This document shows positions 12,534 to 22,400 of a stretch of 64,000 nucleotides of DNA, piece after piece. The first letter of the stretch is position 1; the number at the start of each line of letters is the position of its first letter. Made by a program: the position numbers and the translations under genes. Under the pieces are notes generated by a model. It saw only the letters and a program-made list of their open reading frames with translations, was not told the DNA's origin and made no database searches. Location of the stretch: contig NC_012876.2 in the NCBI RefSeq assembly GCF_000003195.3, forward strand, positions 61,994,407 to 62,058,406. The letters run 5' to 3'. The DNA is from Sorghum bicolor (taxonomy: Eukaryota; Streptophyta; Magnoliopsida; Poales; Poaceae).

Positions 12534-14895
12534 ATAATTCATTTTTTTCAAAAGACCTAAAAACATAGACGTGACTATAAACGCATGCACACATATATAT
12601 TATACTCCTACTTTTATGAGCACTACTTCTAAATGATGATTGGGCTGACAGACCTTGAGAGTGACCAAAGTCACTATATGTGCACCTTAATATCATTAAA
12701 TTAAGTAGTGAAATAAATCAAGAAATACGAGCACGTGTACTTCTCTCCCCTCTTGCATACTGCTCCTCTGTCCTAAATATAAGTCACTTCAACTTTTTTG
12801 AATAGTCAAAGCATTTTAAGTTTGATCAAGAGTTATAGAGAGAATTGCAAAAAATTATGATATGAAATAGCTAGGTATATATATTATGAAATATAATTAA
12901 CAAAGAATTCAATGATGCTTATTTGATATCATAAATGTTATTACTTTATTATATAAATTTAGTCAAACTTAACATATTTTGACTCTTCAAACCAATTAGA
13001 ATGACTTATAATTTAAAACAGAAGAAGTACTTGTGAGCTGGTCACTGTGAAAGTGATGTACTTAGGTCGACATGCCTACTTCTTGGCATTGGAAGTTTTG
13101 TTTACAGTTACGCTTATTCTTTACTAGAAGTACATCTTTTTTTCGAACAGAAGTATTGCCTATTATATGTCTTTTTTATTATGATGATCATGTTATCACG
13201 TATTCCTTTAACTGTGCAGTTCAAATTGGTGTCCAAAAGTTACCTAAAGGAAGCTGAATGGTTTAGCCAAAACTACACTCCAAGCTTCAAAGAGCATATA
13301 GATTTCTCCATTACATCGACGGGTTTGCCGATGCTGTCCCACGTGGCGCTCATGGGAGCAGGCCAGCTGGCAACCAAGGAAGCATTCGACTGGGCACTCG
13401 ACATGCCTGACTTAGTGAAAGGAATGGCAGAGACCGGTCGCTTCTTCAATGACATTTCTTCTTATTACAAGGTACTACATATCCGATCATTTCGTTCAAA
13501 AATGAGTATCTACAATTCTACTTGCTATTTCAATGGTTCGAAATGTCGCCTCAGCATATAAAATTATGCTGCGCTCAGATTCAATTATTAATGATACATT
13601 GGATTATTGTATGTATAAAGAGAAGTGACCGGTCCTCTCCCAGCAGTTCTCTTGTTTAAAAAAGATTATGAAAATTTATTGTGTTCTTTTTTATTGGAGG
13701 GGTGGGGGGTAATTTTCTATGCTATTTCTTGAGCTAGCCACTACCGTGGCAAAACTGAATGACATCAATAATAAGTTTGGCACATCGAAAACAAATTCAT
13801 TACTTCTATTCAGGACTTTATTAGCTAGACAATGAACATTTAACCTAACTTACAACTAGATATGAAAAAATATTTCATTGTAGGAACATGATAATTAAGC
13901 AAAAAGTAGCAGCTCGAGAGGATCAAGTCCTTATACAACACTTGGGGAACAAGGATTTAGGGAAAAAGAACTTACTAGGTAGGGCTTTTGAGTTTGGTGC
14001 CACAACAGGGGTTGATATTGAATACTAGTTTTTTTTCAAAATTTTTAAAACCAAAATAATATCAGTTAAGTGATTTTTAGAACTTTTTTTTTGCTCTCCT
14101 CTACTAAAAAGGGGTACAATTCAGTCAGCTGAAGAAGATTAGAAAGACCTCACCCATAATTTCATCAATACTTAAACACTCATAAAAGTACTTTAAAAAT
14201 TAATGTCACTTTTGTAAAAATAGCAAGATTTTAGAATTTTGATTTACTTTATCACTACCTCGATCTATTCCAAATTGTAACTCACCCTGGCTTTGGTGCT
14301 AAGTCAAACTTCTCTAACTATTTTGACTAATTCTATAAAAAAAAGTGTATACCAACATTTATAATATCAGATTAGTTTCATTCAATCCACCGTGCAATAT
14401 GTCCTAAGAGTGTAGTTTAGTAGCGTAGTAGATGCCAATATATATTTCTATAAAATTAGTCAAAATTAAAGAATGACAAATGATTTAAACAAATGCCAAA
14501 GTGGCTTATAGTCGAAAAGGATGGAGCATCGATGCGTATATGGTCACATTGTCATGCATGTATATATTTGTTCACAGCCAAGGAATAGCCTGAAAGATGT
14601 AGTCAGCTCTTTGGAGTGCTACATGAAGGAACATGACATGACACCTAATGATGCAACGGTGGCATTTGAAACTATGGTGGAGCACGCATGGAGGAGGATC
14701 AACAAGGCATATATGGAGTTGGACCACGGAATATTACCAGCAGCTCAGGTAGTGGTGAACATGGCAAGGACGGTCCAGATGTTCTACCGTCATGGCAGGG
14801 ATGAACATGGCATATATGGCCGGGATGCATACACCTTCGGTGACACCCTCAAGGAGACTATTGCCTCCCTGCTCCTGAAAGATTTCCCTATTTAA
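7224..14895 (+). CDS. Terpene synthase, sesquiterpene-synthase-like (TPS-a type), 7 exons
   Basis: Exons: 7224-7355, 9479-9758, 9943-10318, 10478-10696, 11808-11946, 13220-13471, 14578-14895. Reading phase matches at every junction and gives 571 residues. The seven-exon layout is that of class III plant terpene synthases. Visible motifs are WGDFF near residue 31, the RxR pair R278/R280, and the metal-binding DDTYD at 315-319. The NSE motif is N459, D460, S463, but its last position, normally Glu, is Pro467. There is no RR(x)8W motif or obvious transit peptide, so a cytosolic enzyme acting on farnesyl diphosphate is inferred; the product cannot be predicted. An ATG at 7164 is in frame but sits only about 12 bp after the TATA box, so 7224 is preferred. 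Intron 4 needs a GC donor at 10697: the nearby GT at 10701 shifts the frame to a stop. Introns hold several MITEs. A possible polyadenylation signal AATAAA lies near 15006. Confidence 0.88.
7364..7497. mobile_element. 134-bp CACTA-derived MITE in terpene synthase intron 1
   Basis: The element starts CACTACTAGAAAC and ends GTTTCCAGTAGTG, near-perfect inverted ends of the CACTA superfamily. It is flanked by a 3-bp duplication, ATA at 7361-7363 and 7498-7500, as expected for that superfamily. The interior has inverted subterminal motifs (CCGACAGGAAA and CCGACAAGGAAA). It starts only 8 bp after the exon 1 splice donor. Confidence 0.85.
7730..7951. mobile_element. Degenerate Stowaway-like MITE in terpene synthase intron 1
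   Basis: The right end, GAGATGGAGGGAG followed by TA, is a typical Stowaway terminus. The left end is degenerate and its exact position is uncertain. Inner motifs face each other (GACCACTCGTCTTATT and AATAAGACGAGTAGTC), which supports a foldback element. Confidence 0.5.
10751..11683. mobile_element. Possible degenerate CACTA-like element filling most of terpene synthase intron 4
   Basis: The left edge reads CACTACAGGAAG and the right edge TTTCTTTCTAGTG, compatible with imperfect CACTA ends. Flanking triplets are CTT and CAT, so no clean target duplication remains. Internal repeats occur: GAGTGGCGAAACATT followed by CCACTATTTAACAAGAT appears near 10910-10950 and again near 11147-11183, as in CACTA subterminal arrays. 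A Stowaway element (11186-11442) is inserted inside. The identification is tentative. Confidence 0.4.
11186..11442. mobile_element. Stowaway MITE (257 bp), nested in terpene synthase intron 4
   Basis: The ends are CTCCCTCCGTATTG and CCGATACGGAGGGAG, a clear inverted repeat, flanked by TA at 11184-11185 and 11443-11444. The interior carries the familiar outward-facing block GAAGTCATTT near the left end and ATGACTTCTAAAT near the right end. It splits a directly repeated host sequence, so it arrived after the surrounding element. Confidence 0.92.
12094..12119. repeat. (TA)n microsatellite, left flank of a TA-nested MITE
   Basis: A pure TA run preceded by a short TG run (12080-12093). It directly borders the MITE at 12120-12488. 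Confidence 0.9.
12120..12488. mobile_element. Micron-like MITE inserted in a TA microsatellite, copy 1
   Basis: About 370 bp lying between two (TA)n tracts (12094-12119 and 12489-12531). Near its ends are inverted repeats: ACACGCGCGTGTAGTTACTC on the left and GAGTAACTACACGTACGTGT on the right. The whole unit recurs almost identically at 30321-30690, again between TA tracts. Rice has a MITE family, Micron, known to sit within TA microsatellites; this resembles it in size and setting, but I cannot compare sequences. It lies in intron 5 of the terpene synthase and has no coding capacity. Confidence 0.75.
12489..12531. repeat. (TA)n microsatellite, right flank of the MITE
   Basis: An uninterrupted run of about 21 TA units directly following the MITE copy 1 end. 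Open frames reading Ile-Tyr repeats through it are artefacts. Confidence 0.95.
12760..13027. mobile_element. Stowaway-like MITE in terpene synthase intron 5
   Basis: The left end CTGCTCCTCTGTCC and right end AAACAGAAGAAG are degenerate inverted repeats flanked by TA on both sides (12758-12759, 13028-13029). Internal AAATATAAGTCA and GACTTATAATTT face each other near the ends, typical of this family. Confidence 0.7.
14258..14525. mobile_element. Degenerate Stowaway-like MITE in terpene synthase intron 6
   Basis: The left end follows TA and reads CCTCGATCTATTCC; the right end reads AAAAGGATGGAG. Inner arms (AAATTGTAACTCAC and GTGGCTTATAGTC) are weakly inverted. It ends about 50 bp before the last exon. 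Confidence 0.5.
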
Positions 14896-16000
14896 GCTTA
14901 CCCTTTGCATGAAACAACTAGTTCTCGGGCAACATATGTATATACTTCCATCAGTCTACATGTACTATATCACTACTTGATTGAATGCCCATATTTCGTT
15001 ATGGATAATAAAATAGCCTATGTACCCCCAACTTCCATGGGAATGAAGACATTGCTCTCGCTCTGTTCTCGGTTGTTATATTTAGAAATGATGTCAACCA
15101 ACCCTATAGACATGCTGTTGTTTGCAAGTACATACCATGTCACATGCAGATAGCTAAACCGACAGTTTGGATCGTCTATTTGATTGTCTACAAATTGTTT
15201 AACGTATTTATGCATCTATGATCAAGCATAAGGGAGCTCAATGTATGTCATTTTCACTACTACAAAAAAACGTTTTACAAAGACAGTTTTTTTTTTTTAT
15301 TTTCAGAAGCGGCCAAATCGTCTGCCTCTAACAAATGGTCTCTGTTAATGGTCATTTGCAGAGACAGCAGGCTTGCCCATCTATGTAAATTGATTAACAG
15401 TATGCCCACCTTTGTTAATGGTTTCTAGAAAAAAATATGTATGTCAACCTCTGTTAATGGAAACCTAAAAATCAAAAAAGAAAGAAAAATGTGCTTCTAA
15501 AGACTCAATTTATGTATACGCTAACTCAATTTATCAATATTTCATAATCTTGTATTGAATACTTTGACTACTAAATGAATTCAAATGAAAAAAGACTCAA
15601 CTACAAAGTTTTAAAACATTATCAAGCACTACAACTTTTGTATAGGTGTCTCCATCCAAGATTTTCTGGAATTCAAAAAATTGAATCTCAAAATACATAA
15701 AATTAAAACACATTTGAGACTATAAACAACTTCAAATCAAAAAATACCTTATCAACAACAAACTCATAGATTGGATTGACCACTACCTCTAAACTTACTA
15801 AATGGTGCAGCACAGACAATACCAACCACTATATGATACACCGAGACCTAGAACTAGAAATAAATGGTGCACCCCAGGTTTATTTTTTACCATACAAACC
15901 ACTGTGGTGCATTGTTTAACAAATTTAGGAATCTATAACTGTGTTTTCAAAGATGGGTACCAAAGTGGTACCCTTTATAAATGCATTTAACCCTTTTGGA
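14896..16000. other. Intergenic spacer between the converging terpene synthase and RING genes
   Basis: No gene is recognised. The first part is terpene synthase 3' UTR. From 15256 the sequence reads CACTACTACAAAAAAACG, a typical CACTA transposon terminus, followed by direct repeats of a CTCTGTTAATGG-type motif (near 15347, 15412 and 15450) that look like subterminal repeats. The matching opposite end was not found, so the element is truncated or its limits lie elsewhere. Confidence 0.5.
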
Positions 16001-16426
16001 TATTACCATAATTCAGGAACAACAGCGCCACTACTGTGCTGGCAGAGGAAATGAGTGATCATGAAACAAATGTAGGCCAAAGATCATTCAGAAATACACG
16101 ATTGTGACGAACAAATTTCATAGCTGGACTCGGTACTTTTGAATCCCAGGGACCAGAGATGCAGTTTAACTCATGTTTCCAAATAGTCCTTCTCAATGCA
16201 ACACCATATCAGTTAGGACAAACTACAGCGCTCAATGAAACCTGAGTGCTGGTGGACCGAGAACTCTAAAATACCAGCGGCATAAACATCATACAGGTCT
16301 CATAACTGACCAGTTTCAATGCTGCAGTGCAGTCGACCTTCGCTCATTGTTCTCTCTCAAGTCTCGAATCAAATAATGTTTATACACAACAATTGGAGGA
16401 ACAGCCTCATCCAATCACAATCACAA

Positions 16427-19400
16427 TCACAAGAACGGAGGCATCCTCTGTGAAGGGGGCACAGGCTGATAGCCGTTCTCTGGGTGACTCTGTGGCATCC
16501 GCTCCCCAGCAGGCCTTCTGGTAAAACTTCCATGTGCATGGTTCTGCATAGGATTGAAGGTGCCCCACCAGTGAGACTCGCCTTCAGCAGGGATCCAGGG
16601 GAACGGAGCAAAGCCCTCCCGACCCCATGTATATGGTCGGTCGATGGGTCTAGAGATGCCCTCAGCATCAGAAACGCTCCTGTTCACAGCTCCAGGAGCG
16701 GAAAATCCATGGGCATGAGGCCCTCCAATCTCACCTGAGGAAGTCGCCGCAATGAAAGATGTAATTGTCAAAGCTCTCGGCCTAACCCTTCTAGTGGTAG
16801 GAGGGAACGGGCTGCCCTGCACAGATGAGTGCATTGACTGTTGGTACATATGGCCTCTTGCACCATGACCATGGCCTCTAGTCTCTGCCACGACAGCTGG
16901 AACTGACCCTAATGGTGCCACCAAGTTGCTTCCACTGCGAGGTGTTGGCCTGCAGTATTTAAACATTGTATAAGAAATAGGGAAATTTGTGATTTAACAA
17001 AGCGAAAGAAAATCAGGCAAAGATTTGTAGCAATCAATATTTTGTAAGCTTTTGAACTAGCCAATGGAACCATCAAACAGATCAAAATTTCAGTTTCAGG
17101 GCTTTACAGCTGAACTTCAGCATAACTTAGGCAGCAGCAGCTATTAGGCACCACCTATTTAAGACAGGGAAGACGTCAATTATCCCGTGTGGGTGCAGAT
17201 GCGCCTAGTCACCTACTCCCAAACAAAAATTCTGTTACTGCCATCTCATTTTACCATGCATGCACCCCCATGGCCAAAGCCATGAACCCCTGATGTAACA
17301 CCTGTAGGGATGGTCTATACATAGGTGCGACATGCCAGATCAGAGAAGGATCAAATCAGAAATTGAATCAGGGTGTCGCCCTTTCCTCCTCATCGGCAGC
17401 GAATCATCTCACATCCCGGCAATCCTCATTGGCGTCCATCGGAAACCAAATGATCAGAGCATCTTCATCTTCCTCACATCCTGGTCATCACTGCCGATGG
17501 CCATAGGGTGAGACAATCGGTATTCAGAGCTAGCTTATCTCGGCATGGGTCTGGGTGTGGTGGCGGCTCGGCAGCATGCCTAGTGTTGTTAAACCACATC
17601 TTGGGCTTCTAGTTGTAAGCAGTGGTGGTAGGTTTCATTAGGATCTCAGCTGTGGATCTCAACTGGAATCCAGACGGAATACATAGTGGCAGTGGATCAC
17701 AACAAGAGTTCAAGAGCTATGTGTGGTGGTGGAAGACCAATCTCATGTTGGAGGCTATAGTGGTAGCACAGCAAAAAAACAGACAAGTTGGATCAGACCC
17801 TAGAGCACATAGGTCGGCTGCAACCTGCAAGTCCGCTTGGGATCAATTGGTGCCACATGTTATCAACAGATGACTCTGCAGCTTGATCCAGTGACCAAGG
17901 TTAGTGCTCCTGACATGCAGTGGGAAGCCGTGCAGTTGCTCGGTCTAGCATCCAAGGCGACAGACAAGATTGCTCATGCTAGTGACTTAAATGTTGCTCC
18001 GGTGAGGCCTTTCGTGATTGCCTGTGAATTGTCTCTGTGATATGCCTCTTTGGAACGACAATGTGGCATGGCTTAATCAAGAGTTGTCAGTTACACATAC
18101 CACATCAGAAGCAAGTAGGGTGTGAAGAAATCAATTAGGACACTGCACAGGTCACTAAAACCAAATTCAATGATATTGATTACTCATCACCACATTTAGA
18201 GCTTGGGGTCATTGATGCAGGCCAATATTCAAGGAAATGACTCTCAAGGAAGTGGAAGCATCACATATAGAACATGTTATGCTAAGGCCAGTCTCAATGG
18301 AGAGTTTCATGTCTCAGTTTCCAACCTATGTGATTTGGAAACAGTGCAGAAGAGTTTCATGGGGATGAAACTCTCTCTGCTCCCATGAAACTCTTATCAT
18401 CTCTCACTTCATTAATACGGTGTCATATCAGCATATTTAATGCCAATGAAACTCTAACGAAATCGCATTGAGACTGGCCTAATGTCACTGGGAATTCCTA
18501 GTGTTGCTTCCTCTTACGAAGTTGCTAAAATGCATCATCAGAGTCATAATATTGGATGCCAGAGGTCATCTAAAATGGACCCAAACAACAGATTATTGCA
18601 GGTATTAATTCACTATGGAGAGAACTTGAGTGGTGAGGAGAACAAATCAAGTGCCAAGCCTATCATCATGGCTGTGCTCACTCATGATAGCAGAAACTCA
18701 TTCCTGTTGGATGCTGTCATAGATGTTGAGGATAATTTGTTTGATGAACGAAATCGAGGCCAATGCAGCAGTTCAGGCTGAACTGGACATGTTCAGGGCT
18801 CATACAGAAACAAAGATTGCTGCATGGGAACTGTTGCATGAGGCACCTCATGCGGATGTGTGGGATGAGGGCATGCCATTTGACAATGAGACACATACAA
18901 CAAACGGCATGTGATGTGGCAGAGAGGACCCAAGTCATGAAACGGCAAATGCCTGCTACAGAGACTTGCAAACTATCAGTGCTTGTTCTCTATTCCTGCA
19001 GCTTGGTCTACACAACGAACAAGTTGTGCACCAACGGGGACAGCTCTTCCCTCTTCCTAGAACCTGGCATAGATGTAACAAAACAATGTTTGTGGAAATC
19101 AAAATACTTGGTCAAGTCTTCTGCTCTAAGGCCCAGGGTTTTAGTGCTGAGGACGTATACAACATTCGACCCAGTGGATGAAACATTGCTGCTTCCAGAG
19201 TAGAGTGGGTCACGCAAACAAGAAGCTAGGTAGACCATGGTGTGACACTGATCTAATGTTTGAAGCGATTCTATCATGGAGAGAGTGGTGTCAGCCCAAG
19301 CAAATGTGAGTTGCAGCCATACATGGTGAGACAATGGGATCCTGGAATTTCTGGGCTCCAGTCCACGTCGTTGGGACAAGCGATGTTTGTGGGGGTGGAA

Positions 19401-22400
19401 GTGTCGTCAGACGTCACCAGAAATCTATCGGTGAGAGCATCTTCATCTTCCTCAAACCCAGTCCTCACCACCTGTGTCAATGGGGTGTGACACCAAAAAG
19501 GCTATGAAGCAAACAGCAAGAGTACAGCCCAAAATGGAAGCCCAACAGCCACACCAACATTGTCTGCCTGGCAGAAGCCTTTCCCAAAATGGAAACACCA
19601 ACATGAATGCTATCCTAATAGACCTAGCTTTGCCCATACAGGATCCTCTGACAAAGATGGCCCCTCAGCCATCCACGTGGCTCTGTACCCCTCAATTCCC
19701 GTTGCTGGTGGCCTGAGCAGTGGAGAAGAACGCCTAGCTGCACCCAAGGCTGTCTCTTTCTGTCATCCTTGTTACTCGTTAAAACAAGGCAGAAAACCTC
19801 ACCAATCTTTCTTCTAGTGCTCCAATTCTGTCAATTGTTTTGATTCCCATCAAGTAGAGACTCTAGATTGGGTTTCAATCATGTTTTAACCAGATCGTAG
19901 GGTTAGGGTTTAAAAGTGGGATTTCTTGATATTTATGTCTGAAATTCGTTTGATAGGTTTGAAATTTGCCTTAAATACAGTGAGTCCGAAGTATATGAAA
20001 ACACTGTTATGCAATCAGCCAGTCACATTGGTGATGAGTAATCTAATCTTTTCTTTTTGTTAGAAAAAGAAATGAAGAAAGGTATAAATAAGTCATGGTT
20101 AATATGTATATTTCATGGATACAAGACAGAATATATATGAAAATAAAAGGTCAAAATATCTATTTCCGTTGGGAGTTTGAAGACTGAATGATATGTTCTC
20201 TTTTCTTTAGGCTGTTGAGGACCTTGTTTTACCTGTGCCAAATATCTTTTGTCCATGATTTTAATGTTCTCACCTTCACTAGGTACACTAAACAATATTG
20301 TTATTGTGTTTTTTCAATTTGGAAACATTTTATTGTTATTTCATTCTCGTTGTAGATTGCTATCATTAATGTTTAACTGATCAAAATTGTTGTTTTTATT
20401 ATTATTTAGACAACATATTTTCTATATAGATTGTGCTAAAATGGCATGCTCCCTTGGTTTTGTTCTTGCTTCGCCCATGAATTGAGGTGGAGTATATGTA
20501 ATTTTGAGGGTAAAATGGGGCCATTAGAAAGTATAAATACGAGACTATATATTCAAATGATACAGACATACTTAAATACAAGACCATATATTTAAATGAT
20601 ACAAACCTACTTAAAATGAGGTTCATGAATTGGCATACCTATGGATTAGGGGGTGATGATGTGCATATGATCTCAATCTCTGTTGACTGCCACTGTCATA
20701 TCTTGGTACTCCTATACCAAATGGAGTCATAGAATATTCAGGAATTCCTGATACAGGAAGATTACTCAAATGTCTGTGCTCACTGTCATGATTTCTTGAC
20801 TCGGTAGCATGGAAAACTGGAGCATTATTCAAATCAGGAGTGGCATGGCCTTCCAAGCCAGTTGAATGTCGATGAAATGAAGTGCTTTCAGCACCAGAAT
20901 TGGAAGTAGAAGGCACGTGAACAGGATGGAGAAAACCACGCAGGGCAAGATATGGGCAAACAAGTGAACTGCTTGCAGCACTTGAGTGGTCTCCAGTTGT
21001 GTGATCTTCATAAAAGGGAAATATCAATGCAGTAAAAAAGAAAGAACTTTAAGAGGTTGAAGTTTAGGTCAAAATACTTACAAGTTGGCTCAGCTTCACG
21101 CTCCCTGCAAAAGAAAATATAGGTTAAATTAAGAACTTGAATAAATGAAACATTCTTTTAAGAACCTGAGGTTCCATATACGCTAATGGTATTACCATAA
21201 AACAAACAAGAGCTGTTTTTAGCAAAAACATGGTAATCCAGCATTAGCAGTTAATTGTCACACATGAACCAACGGAGAGGCAATTCAGAAAGCAGGCAAC
21301 TTGTGTTAGGCAACTTGTTTTTGCCTGATGATGGTATCACGACATGTCAACATCAGACTCAGACCATCTATCTGGATAAGATATCATGAATTATTACCTC
21401 CTAGGAACACGAACGACAGGGCCGCCGACAATGGTGTGGACACAGGAGATGCAAGCCGGATTATCGTTATCCAGATATTTCTCATTTTCTGTTTTTTATT
21501 AATCATTTTATCTCTTTGGAAATTCAATGGTCCAGATTGACTAGAGCTCTTAGCTCCAAGGGGGTAACTAGAGTACTGTAGCATGGCCCTATATACATTT
21601 GTTATGAATAAAGACCGCAAGTATGCCCAAACCACCCAACTCCGAAGCTTGAGTTCGTGTTGAGGAAAATGGGTGTCTGTCTATTTCTTCTTAATATAAA
21701 ACGCCTAGTCCTCCTAGGTTGGTTTAGTTTTATTTCAAGGGGCATGTCGTATGGTTAACTAATGGATTAATCATCATCATGAACCATTGGTGAAAGCAAC
21801 TACAGTTTCTAGGTTATCTTTCAGCCATAGGTAGACAGGTTGAATTCGTCTTGCAATTTTTGCAGATAGCAGCTAATTAGTTCAATAAACCAACATATTC
21901 ATTGACATGCCATATGACAAAGGCAAATTTTGTTGTGGAACATCCAGTTTACGTGGAATATTCCATTTCGATCCGCAAACAACCAAATTGGCTAGGTACC
22001 ATTAGAAAAGTATGGATCTTTGCTCATTCACACTGCAGCCATTTAAACAATCATTTTTCCAATATATGACAGGGTATGAAATGTTGTTTTGCCCCCAGGT
22101 CCACTTCAGTTTTTCCTCCTCTCCCCACCTCCTGTGTTGGTGATTGGCAGCTGTGGGCCACCACCGCCTCTTCTCACAATATGGATCACAGCTCGGTCTG
22201 TGCTATGCCACATCCTATTCGCCCCCCAGCAGCGGATCCAAGCTGGGTGCGGGCAGCTCATCGATCCCCTTCAAGAGGTGGGCTGGATCCAGATGGAGCT
22301 GCTCACCTCCATTCAGCGCCAGTTGGAGGCACCTCACACAACAGCCACAACCTCCCTACGCACATGCAGCTTGCCAAGGCAGAATTAGGAAGGGAGAAGA

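Noticed and set aside
12402..12696. Minus-strand open frames reading Ile-Tyr repeats near 12.4-12.7 kb and similar ones at 29.8-30.9 kb
   Set aside because: They are translations of TA microsatellites and the adjoining MITE; no coding signal.
17622..18040. Short plus frames at 17.6-18.0 kb as possible gag
   Set aside because: No CCHC, protease or capsid-like motif; too short to support a retroelement protein.
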